From Clostridium sp. (GTDB lineage Bacteria > Bacillota > Clostridia > Clostridiales > Clostridiaceae): 64,000 nt of DNA. Location: NCBI RefSeq assembly GCF_021372645.1, contig NZ_JAJFUC010000090.1, forward strand, positions 1 to 64,000, written 5' to 3'. Positions 57,271-64,000 of the stretch are shown here, in pieces; positions within the stretch are counted from its first letter, which is position 1, and every line of letters starts with the position of its first letter. The translations under genes and the position numbers were made by a program. The notes below the pieces were generated by a model, which worked only from the letters and a program-made list of their open reading frames with translations, was not told the origin of the DNA and did not search any database.

Positions 57271-58536
57271 TTGGAAATACTGTCTACTGGTGAAAAAATA
57301 AAAAGGGCTAGAATATTCAAAGGAATTACATTGAAGCAATTATGTGAAAATAAAATTTCAATTGCTAAAATGAGTTGCATAGAAAATGGCAAGATTAAGG
57401 CAGATAATGAGTTACTTAAATATATATCAGAAAAAATTGAAATTGATTTGGATTATTTAATAGAAGATGTTTATGAACAAATATTAAATAATTTAAAGGT
57501 TATAAAAAATAATATTTCATGCGATAATGATTCTGAAAATAAGTTGAAGGATAATTTAAGTTATGCACTTAAATATAAATATTATGATTTAGCATTTAAA
57601 TTAACACATATATTATTTTCTTATTATGTAGAAGAAAATAAGACTGAGAATATTCAATTGATAGTTTCTCAATACTATGATTTATTTCAAAGAAATAATA
57701 CAGAAGAAAATACAGTTATATATTTCAAGGACATGGCACGATATCTTTCTCAAAATGAAGAGTATATAGAAGCAATATCGTATTATAGTAAACTTAGGGA
57801 AATGTTTCAGCAAAAAAAAGAAGGATTTGATAATGCAGAATACTGCTTAATAGGCTACAATGAAGCACTATGTTATCAAAATCTAAAAAAATTAGAAGAA
57901 GCATATAGCATTTTATCAGATATTATAGAATATGTTGATAAGCTAAAAACAGATAAAAATAAAGGAAAGATATATCATATTTATGCTGCTGTATGTATTA
58001 AGCTAAAGAAAGATTGTATAGATGAATATAAAAATAAAGCATTTGAATATCAAAAGTACAATCCTATTTCAGTGGCATCATCACATGGAAACTATGGAAA
58101 ATATTATTTTGAAGTAGGGGAAAAGGAAAAGGCAATTGCAGAAATAGAAAAAGGAATTAAAATATTTCCGCAAGACAATATAGAAAAAAATGTAGAATTC
58201 TTAAATTATTGTACAGTAATATTAATTGAAAATGTAGAATATGAGATAGCTTATAAAATTACAGAAGAATCATTAAATATGGCAATTATTACAGATAATA
58301 TAAAGCTAATTGAAAAATCATATTATTTAAAAGGAATAATTCTTCAAAAAATGGGCAAGTATATTGAAGCTGAAAAATATATGAATTTGTCTCTAGACTT
58401 ATTATTTAAATTTGGTACAAGGGATGAAAGAAAAAGTAGGTATACAGATATGGGAAATCTCTATTATAAGCTTGGCTCTACTACAGATTCACTAAAGTAC
58501 TTTAATTTAGCTTTAGCGGTAGATAAGAAAATCTAG
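57271..58536 (+). CDS. XRE-family regulator with TPR domain (second of a pair)
   Basis: 421 aa from TTG 57271, eight bases after GGGTGAT; this start aligns with the paralogue's (MEILSTGEKIKRARIFKGIT against MEILSLGEKIKRKRKQLNMT). The helix-turn-helix part (ENKISIAKMSCIENGKIKAD) is more diverged. TPR-like repeats fill 90-421 (EEAYSILSDIIEYVDKLKTD, EAEKYMNLSLDLLFKFGTRD). Identity with the first copy seems modest beyond the N-terminus, so this is an old duplication. A terminator follows, then clpB. Confidence 0.8.
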   Translation: MEILSTGEKIKRARIFKGITLKQLCENKISIAKMSCIENGKIKADNELLKYISEKIEIDLDYLIEDVYEQILNNLKVIKNNISCDNDSENKLKDNLSYALKYKYYDLAFKLTHILFSYYVEENKTENIQLIVSQYYDLFQRNNTEENTVIYFKDMARYLSQNEEYIEAISYYSKLREMFQQKKEGFDNAEYCLIGYNEALCYQNLKKLEEAYSILSDIIEYVDKLKTDKNKGKIYHIYAAVCIKLKKDCIDEYKNKAFEYQKYNPISVASSHGNYGKYYFEVGEKEKAIAEIEKGIKIFPQDNIEKNVEFLNYCTVILIENVEYEIAYKITEESLNMAIITDNIKLIEKSYYLKGIILQKMGKYIEAEKYMNLSLDLLFKFGTRDERKSRYTDMGNLYYKLGSTTDSLKYFNLALAVDKKI

Positions 58537-58569
58537 TAAGGATAAAACTAAATAATAACCAATAAAGAT

Positions 58570-58612
58570 AGAAGGATATTTGTATATAAATCAAAAGCAA
58601 ATATCCTTCTAT
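58570..58612 (+). terminator. Terminator of the XRE-TPR pair
   Basis: AGAAGGATATTTG and CAAATATCCTTCT are perfect arms; a T-rich tail follows. It separates the pair from clpB. Confidence 0.75.
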
Positions 58613-58660
58613 ATTCTATTATAAGATTTTATAAAATTTTTATAATAAACTCAAATACAC

Positions 58661-58690
58661 TTTGACTTTCTTTGACTTATATATTATTAT
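58661..58690. promoter_or_regulatory. CtsR operator overlapping the clpB promoter
   Basis: TTTGACT-TTC-TTTGACT (58661-58677) is, on the other strand, AGTCAAA-GAA-AGTCAAA, an exact CtsR heptad direct repeat with the three-base spacer. TTGACT (58662-58667) also serves as -35 with TATTAT at 58685-58690, 17 bp away, so bound CtsR would block RNA polymerase. ctsR itself is not in the window. Confidence 0.9.
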
Positions 58691-58788
58691 ATATTTAAAG
58701 AAAGAATTATTTGGGTTATAAGTATAAAAATATTATTTAAACAAAATATACAGTAAAAATCTAAATATGAAATTGAGGAGGAACAAGC

Positions 58789-61383
58789 ATGAATATTGAT
58801 AAAATGACATTAAGAGTACAACAAGCATTAAACGATGCAAATGTTACAGCAGTTAAATTTAATCACCAACAAATTGATTTAATCCATCTTTTTTCTGCTC
58901 TTGTAGAACAAGATGATGGATTAGTACCAAACATTTTCACTAAAATGGGTGTAGCAATAAAGAGTATAAAAGATTCAATAAATAAAGAATTAGATTCAAT
59001 GCCGAAGGTTTTAGGTGAAGGTGTTGGTAATGTATATATTACAAGAAAAGTAGAAGAAGTCTTAATTAAAGCTGAAGAAATTTCAAAACAATTTGAAGAT
59101 TCATATGTTAGTGTAGAACATTTAATGCTAGCTATTATAGAATTAGATAATAATAGTCAAGTTTCTAAGATATTAAAGCAATATAATGTGACTAAAGATA
59201 GATTCTTGAAAGTTCTTTCAGAGGTTAGAGGAAGTCAAAGAGTTGAGACTCAAGATCCAGAAGGAACCTATGATGCATTAGCTAAATATGGAACAAATTT
59301 AATTGATCTAGCTAAAAATCATAAACTTGACCCTGTTATAGGAAGAGATGAAGAAATACGAAGAACAATAAGAATTCTTTCTAGAAGAACAAAGAATAAT
59401 CCTGTATTAATTGGTGAACCTGGTGTTGGTAAAACAGCAATCATTGAAGGTTTAGCTGAAAGAATAGTGCGCGGTGATGTTCCAGAAGGTTTGAAGGATA
59501 AAATTATATTCTCATTAGATATGGGGGCATTAATTGCTGGAGCTAAATATAGAGGAGAATTTGAAGAAAGATTAAAGGCTGTTCTAAAGGAAGTTCAAAG
59601 TAGCGAAGGAAGAATATTATTATTTATAGATGAAATTCATACTATAGTTGGAGCAGGTAAGACTGATGGTGCTATGGATGCTGGAAATTTAATTAAGCCA
59701 CTACTTGCTAGAGGAGAACTTCATTGTATAGGTGCCACAACTTTTGATGAATATAGACAATATATTGAAAAAGATAAAGCATTAGAAAGAAGATTCCAAC
59801 CAGTAATTATAGATGAGCCTACAGTTGATGATACAATAGCTATTTTAAGAGGGTTAAAAGAAAGATTTGAAATACATCATGGAATTAGAATTCATGATTC
59901 AGCAATAATCGCTGCTGCAAAACTTTCTGATAGATATATTCAAGATAGGTATATGCCAGATAAAGCTATTGATTTAATTGATGAAGCTGGTGCTATGATA
60001 AGATCAGAAATTGATTCACTTCCAACAGAGCTTGATGTTATAAGAAGAAAGACATTTAAACTTGAAATTGAAAAAGAAGCCTTAACAAAAGAAAAAGATG
60101 AGAGTTCAAAAAATAGACTAGAAGACCTTGAAAAAGAACTTGCAGAATTAAAAGAAAAAAATGATGAAATGACTGCAAAATATACAAAAGAAAAAGAACA
60201 AATTATAGCTATAAAAATGTTGAAAAGTGAGTTAGATGACGCCAGAGGAGAAATAGAAATTGCTCAAAGAAATTTTGATTATAATAAAGTAGCTGAAATT
60301 CAATATAGTAAAATTCCGAAATTAGAAGAAGAAATTAAACAAAAAGAAATTGAATTAAAAGAAAATTATGAAGGTGCTTTATTAAAAGAAGAAGTAACTG
60401 AAAAAGAAGTATCATCTATACTTTCTAAATGGACAGGAATTCCAGTAACTAATTTACTTGAAGGAGAAAGAGAAAAACTTTTAAGATTGGAAGAGGATAT
60501 GAGCAAAAGAGTAATAGGACAAGGAGAAGCAATTGAATCTGTAACTAATGCAATACTTAGAGCAAGAGCAGGACTTAAAGATATTAATAGACCAATAGGT
60601 TCATTTATATTTTTAGGGCCTACAGGAGTTGGTAAAACTGAACTTGCTAAGACATTAGCTAGAAATCTATTTGATTCAGAAGAAAATATTATTCGTATTG
60701 ATATGTCAGAATATATGGAAAAACACTCAGTATCTAGATTAGTTGGAGCGCCTCCAGGATATATTGGGTATGATGAAGGTGGTCAATTAACAGAAGCAGT
60801 AAGAAGACATCCATATAGTGTAATTTTGTTTGATGAAATTGAAAAAGCCCATGAAGATGTATTTAATATCTTTCTTCAAATACTAGATGATGGTAGACTA
60901 ACTGACAATAAAGGAAAAACTGTAGATTTTAAAAATACAATTATAATAATGACTTCAAACATTGGAAGTGAATATTTGCTAGAAAATAAAAATGAAGAGC
61001 ATGTGGAAGAAGACATAAAATTAAAAGTAATGAACGTATTAAAATCAAGATTTAAACCGGAATTTTTAAACAGAGTAGATGATACTATAATGTTCAAACC
61101 ATTGTCTGAGGTTGGTATTAAGAGAATTATAGATATATTCTTAAATGAAGTAAGTTTACGATTAAAAGACAAGAATATAGAAATAGAAGTTACGGATGAA
61201 GCTAAGGGAATAATGGCAAGAGAAGGATATGATGTAGTTTATGGAGCAAGACCACTAAAGAGATACATTCAAAATACTTTAGAAAATAATCTTGCTAGGA
61301 TGATAATAAAAGGAGAAATAAACTACGGTTCAAAGGTTAGAATTGACGCATCTAATGAAGAAATTACTATAATAACTGTCTGA
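58789..61383 (+). CDS. clpB: ClpB disaggregase
   Basis: 864 aa AAA+ chaperone that, with DnaK, extracts proteins from aggregates. N-terminal Clp repeats (1-145), first ATPase with GEPGVGKTA near residue 209, a coiled-coil middle domain (about 405-525) that distinguishes ClpB from ClpC, second ATPase with GPTGVGKTE near 609, and the pore loop GYIGYDEGGQL. RBS GAGGAGG. Its promoter carries a CtsR box, so heat or protein damage should induce it. Confidence 0.96.
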   Translation: MNIDKMTLRVQQALNDANVTAVKFNHQQIDLIHLFSALVEQDDGLVPNIFTKMGVAIKSIKDSINKELDSMPKVLGEGVGNVYITRKVEEVLIKAEEISKQFEDSYVSVEHLMLAIIELDNNSQVSKILKQYNVTKDRFLKVLSEVRGSQRVETQDPEGTYDALAKYGTNLIDLAKNHKLDPVIGRDEEIRRTIRILSRRTKNNPVLIGEPGVGKTAIIEGLAERIVRGDVPEGLKDKIIFSLDMGALIAGAKYRGEFEERLKAVLKEVQSSEGRILLFIDEIHTIVGAGKTDGAMDAGNLIKPLLARGELHCIGATTFDEYRQYIEKDKALERRFQPVIIDEPTVDDTIAILRGLKERFEIHHGIRIHDSAIIAAAKLSDRYIQDRYMPDKAIDLIDEAGAMIRSEIDSLPTELDVIRRKTFKLEIEKEALTKEKDESSKNRLEDLEKELAELKEKNDEMTAKYTKEKEQIIAIKMLKSELDDARGEIEIAQRNFDYNKVAEIQYSKIPKLEEEIKQKEIELKENYEGALLKEEVTEKEVSSILSKWTGIPVTNLLEGEREKLLRLEEDMSKRVIGQGEAIESVTNAILRARAGLKDINRPIGSFIFLGPTGVGKTELAKTLARNLFDSEENIIRIDMSEYMEKHSVSRLVGAPPGYIGYDEGGQLTEAVRRHPYSVILFDEIEKAHEDVFNIFLQILDDGRLTDNKGKTVDFKNTIIIMTSNIGSEYLLENKNEEHVEEDIKLKVMNVLKSRFKPEFLNRVDDTIMFKPLSEVGIKRIIDIFLNEVSLRLKDKNIEIEVTDEAKGIMAREGYDVVYGARPLKRYIQNTLENNLARMIIKGEINYGSKVRIDASNEEITIITV

Positions 61384-61434
61384 TTAACAAATAAATAGTT
61401 AGGAATGTGAAATAAAATATATAAGTAAAAAAAT

Positions 61435-61476
61435 AAATTTCTATAAGAATTAAAACTCTTATAGAAATTTGTTTTG
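61435..61476 (+). terminator. Terminator of clpB
   Basis: AAATTTCTATAAGA pairs with TCTTATAGAAATTT, then GTTTTG. Confidence 0.8.
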
Positions 61477-61583
61477 TATACATAGGGCAATAGAATAATA
61501 GATAGTTTCGTGTGAAAACAAAATTATTTACTATTCTCATTAATAAAAATATAATATTACTATACAATCAATAATCTTATAAA

Positions 61584-61614
61584 AAAGAGATAGCTTTATT
61601 TTAAGCTACCTCTT
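61584..61614 (-). terminator. Terminator of the spore-protein gene
   Basis: On the minus strand AAAGAGGTAGCTT pairs with AAGCTATCTCTTT, followed by TTT. Confidence 0.75.
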
Positions 61615-61640
61615 TCTTTAGGTACATCTCTCCGGAAATA

Positions 61641-61826
61641 TTACTTTATGCCAGATTCGTATTGTTGTACCATTCTCTTAACCATTTCTCCTCCAACACT
61701 TCCGCATTGTTTAGAAGACAAGTTTCCATTGTAATCAGTAAATGGAACTCCCATTTCACTTGCTACTTCAGTTTTGAATTTTGATAAACCGTTTTTTGCT
61801 TCAGGTACTAATGATGAATTTGCCAT
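61641..61826 (-). CDS. Alpha/beta-type small acid-soluble spore protein
   Basis: 61 aa. It coats and protects DNA in the dormant spore and is degraded at germination. The GPR protease site region KFKTEVASEMGVPF and the C-terminal DNA-binding SVGGEMVKRMVQQYE are conserved. RBS GGAGGAA on the minus strand. Its presence shows the host forms endospores. It is probably made in the forespore (sigma-G), although I cannot certify the promoter boxes. Confidence 0.93.
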   Translation of the reverse strand: MANSSLVPEAKNGLSKFKTEVASEMGVPFTDYNGNLSSKQCGSVGGEMVKRMVQQYESGIK

Positions 61827-62082
61827 AATATATTCCTCCTTTGAAATATAAAATTTTTTATTTGCTAAGCATTTCTTTTTGCTTTGCAGTATTATTGTGT
61901 GTAGAACTAAAAAATATAACCTATGTAATGAGAGGAATATAAGTAAAAAACGTTATTAAGAGGAAAAAAAGTACAAAAAAGAATGTCTTATAATAATAGA
62001 TTTAGCTAAAATCATAAGACGTTTACTAATCAGAATATGTAAAAAGGTCCATGTAATAGATAAGGATGGCTAAAAATTTATT
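61827..62082. other. Intergenic region, no gene seen
   Basis: It holds the spore-gene promoter region and a loose inverted pair, GTCTTAT (about 61985) with ATAAGAC (about 62015). No open frame or RNA is recognised. Confidence 0.45.
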
Positions 62083-62130
62083 TATATAGGATCATATTCC
62101 TAATATTATTTAAGAATATGATCCTATATA
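62083..62130 (-). terminator. 17-bp perfect hairpin after the ECF S-component gene
   Basis: TATATAGGATCATATTC and its exact complement (62114-62130), followed on the minus strand by TAAATTTTTA. Likely terminator. Confidence 0.7.
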
Positions 62131-62151
62131 ATTTAAAAATAAACATATTAT

Positions 62152-62745
62152 TTATAATTTTTTTATTTTTAATATTGCAACTATGACAGGAACTGAAATT
62201 ACAGCACTAACTATAGCTTCAGGGACTCCATTTGTAACTCCTATTGTCGCAATTGCAAGTCCAGCAGTTTTAGGGTTTATTCCAAGAATAGTTGAATATT
62301 TTTCTAAATAAAATATATAAGTCAAACCTAAAACTCCTATGGTATTAATTAAGGTAGCACATATTGATGCTATAGCAATACTAATACTTTGATTTTTAAA
62401 TTTTTTCTTAATTAGTGCGTACACATAATATGCTACAATTCCAATTAAGATTCTAGGCACTAATGCTATTATAGGATTCCAAAAAATAAATGATGTTGGC
62501 CCTGGTGCAGTAAAATTTTGATACATTGAAAACAAGCCAAAGACTAATCCTACTAAGGCTCCTACCATAGGACCTTCAACAATTGCTCCTATAATAACAG
62601 GTATATGCATTATAGTAGCTTTTACAGGTGGAATTGGAATAAAGCCCAACCCAGTTAGTCCTAAAAAAATTGAAATAGCAGAAAGCATTCCAACCATTGT
62701 CATTTGCCTTACAGAAAATTTTGATCTAATATAATTTCTTTCCAT
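62152..62745 (-). CDS. ECF transporter substrate-binding (S) component
   Basis: 197 aa from the minus-strand ATG 62745 after GGAGGT; the longer frame (to 62877) lacks a site. About six membrane segments and the pattern MTMVGMLSAISIFLGLTGLG, IPPVKATIMHIPVIIGAIVE and GALVGLVFGLFSMYQNFTAP, as in vitamin S-components (PF12822-like, to my reading). It should pair with a shared EcfA/A'/T module encoded elsewhere. Substrate is uncertain; pantothenate or another vitamin is possible. I see no riboswitch in the leader. Confidence 0.7.
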   Translation of the reverse strand: MERNYIRSKFSVRQMTMVGMLSAISIFLGLTGLGFIPIPPVKATIMHIPVIIGAIVEGPMVGALVGLVFGLFSMYQNFTAPGPTSFIFWNPIIALVPRILIGIVAYYVYALIKKKFKNQSISIAIASICATLINTIGVLGLTYIFYLEKYSTILGINPKTAGLAIATIGVTNGVPEAIVSAVISVPVIVAILKIKKL

Positions 62746-62917
62746 AGAGATACCTCCGTTCTCATTCCTTAATAGTGGATATAATTCGGGAAAATATATA
62801 ATAATATATGAATTTCCGTTCAGCTTCCAAAGGAATACCGACAAATAATATTTTATCACTTTTAGAAAAATGTTCAATAAGTTTGGTTAAAAATTTCTAA
62901 GATAATTATTTTTTATT

Positions 62918-63087
62918 CTAATATTGATTAGGATCATTAAATATATCTTGTTTATCTGGCATTATAAGTGCACATACAAAATAAACAATAATACTATTTG
63001 GAAAAAATTTCATAGTTAACAATACAAATAATACTCTAATTAAAGTAACATCATTATTAATATAATCTAAAAATACATTATAAATAC
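62918..63087 (-). pseudogene. PspC-domain protein remnant
   Basis: The minus strand reads VFLDYINNDVTLIRVLFVLL, then TMKFFPNSIIVYFVCALIMP and DKQDIFNDPNQY, ending in a stop. This matches the second half of a PspC membrane domain (ID-x-TL-x-R-x-LF, then YI-x-x-x-x-P). The N-terminal GVCGGIA part is missing and no start with ribosome site exists upstream. It is a truncated leftover. The remaining 62746-62917 and 63088-63188 show no gene. Confidence 0.6.
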
Positions 63088-63188
63088 TTTAAGTGGTTAG
63101 TATTATAAGAAAAATACTTGTAAATCTCATGTGTTCATTATAAACTCTTTAAAGAAAGATATATTAAAAAGATAGGAGACGCATAATA

Positions 63189-64000
63189 ATGAGTACAATT
63201 GCAGGAAAAGGTTGCGCAAGAATAATACCAGATGGAGATAAAAGGCCATTAAAAGATATTGAAAGAAGTATTATTAAGAGTTATAGAAAACCTATCTGGA
63301 CAAAATTTATTAGAGCAATTAAGGATTATAATCTAATTGAAGAAGGAGATAAAATTGCTGTTGGTATATCAGGTGGAAAAGACAGTATACTTATGGCAAA
63401 GTTATTTCAAGAGTTGCAAAGACATGGTCAAGTTAACTTTGAAGTAGTATTTTTAGCTATGGACCCAGGATATCATCCAAATATAAAGAATCTATTAATA
63501 GAAAACTGTGAATATTTAAATATTCCAATTCATATGTACGAATCAAGTATTTTTGAAGTGGTTGATAAAATGGCTAAAGATTATCCTTGTTACTTATGTG
63601 CAAGAATGAGAAGAGGTTCACTTTATGCAAAGGCAAAGGAATTTGGATGTAATAAGCTTGCTCTAGGGCATCATTATAATGATGTAATTGAAACAACAAT
63701 GTTGAACATATTATATGCAGGTAATTTCAAAACAATGTTACCTAAATTTAAATCAAAAAACTTTGAGAATTTAGAGTTGATAAGACCTATGTATTATATT
63801 GAAGAGGATTATATAAAGAACTTCATAAATAATAGTGGCATATGGCCATTAAATTGTGCATGCATGGTTGCAGCTGAAAAAATAGGTAATAAGAGATATG
63901 AGATAAAGGATTTAATTAAGGAATTAAAGAAAAATTTTGATGGTGTAGAAAAGTCTATATTTAAAGCGGCAGAAAATGTTAGTATGGATGGTATATTGGG
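63189..64000 (+). CDS. TtcA-like tRNA thiolation enzyme (3' end outside window)
   Basis: Open from ATG 63189, with AGGAG upstream, to the end of the window (270 codons visible). The PP-loop reads GISGGKDSILMAKL, then LALGHHYNDVIETTMLNILY. Cysteines in CYLCARMRRG and later NCACMV match the CxxC plus third Cys that hold a 4Fe-4S cluster in TtcA/TtuA-type enzymes that 2-thiolate tRNA. The N-terminal STIAGKGCARIIPDGDKRPL resembles a short metal-binding segment. Target base (C32 or another) cannot be fixed. Confidence 0.8.
   Translation, partial: MSTIAGKGCARIIPDGDKRPLKDIERSIIKSYRKPIWTKFIRAIKDYNLIEEGDKIAVGISGGKDSILMAKLFQELQRHGQVNFEVVFLAMDPGYHPNIKNLLIENCEYLNIPIHMYESSIFEVVDKMAKDYPCYLCARMRRGSLYAKAKEFGCNKLALGHHYNDVIETTMLNILYAGNFKTMLPKFKSKNFENLELIRPMYYIEEDYIKNFINNSGIWPLNCACMVAAEKIGNKRYEIKDLIKELKKNFDGVEKSIFKAAENVSMDGIL

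Overview
The window looks like chromosomal DNA of a low-GC, spore-forming anaerobe, Clostridium sensu stricto and probably close to C. beijerinckii. Supporting features are the very AT-rich sequence, strong GGAGG ribosome sites with frequent TTG/GTG starts, an alpha/beta-type small acid-soluble spore protein, the PrkA-YhbH-SpoVR trio, rubrerythrin, a pyrophosphate-type phosphofructokinase, and T-box and S-box riboswitches. The species is inferred; no rRNA or tRNA gene is visible.

Region 1 (1-9200) is a patched, decaying accessory region. It starts inside an IS200/IS605-type tnpB whose right end (candidate omega-RNA) stops just before a FadR-type regulator. Next come a wrecked cbiM/nikM metal-uptake gene, an intact FetAB-like ABC pair, a ferredoxin-fused aldo/keto reductase behind a MerR-type promoter, and larC-larE-larB, which build the nickel-pincer cofactor. 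No LarA is in view. The region ends in a fused remnant of two efflux genes and an unannotated 48-aa gene.

Region 2 (9200-30500) holds an unknown 142-aa protein, prkA-yhbH-spoVR, rubrerythrin with two small unknown genes, pssA, a lipid kinase, a YgiQ-type radical SAM protein, a cysteine T-box with cysK-cysE, plsC, nth, ddl, a Fur-family regulator with mntP, PPi-phosphofructokinase, and a SufS-like aminotransferase divergent from an unknown 156-aa protein.

Region 3 (30500-50250) holds an ABC-F protein, a HAMP remnant, a GH25 lysozyme, a VanW/G5 protein, trmL and degV. It then runs into the lower-glycolysis cluster cggR-gapA-pgk-tpiA, gpmI, a small kinase-like gene, eno, secG, rnr and smpB. cggR is preceded by two TGGGAC repeats exactly 20 bp apart, matching the known CggR operator layout, so the cluster is probably induced by glycolytic flux.

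Region 4 (50250-64000) holds an S-box riboswitch with metN-metI-metQ, a YkvA-domain protein, a viroplasmin-RNase H protein, two tandem XRE-TPR regulators, clpB behind a perfect CtsR box, a spore protein gene, an ECF S-component, a PspC remnant and the start of a TtcA-like PP-loop enzyme that runs off the end.

A family of short palindromic elements (outer arms near GGCATATGAAAGAAAATAAC, followed by TATTTTGCGT) recurs in at least five intergenic gaps and is the most distinctive unexplained structure. I found no convincing wholly new multigene system. The strongest leads are that repeat family, the kinase-like gene in the glycolysis cluster, the paired XRE-TPR regulators and several unknown small proteins.
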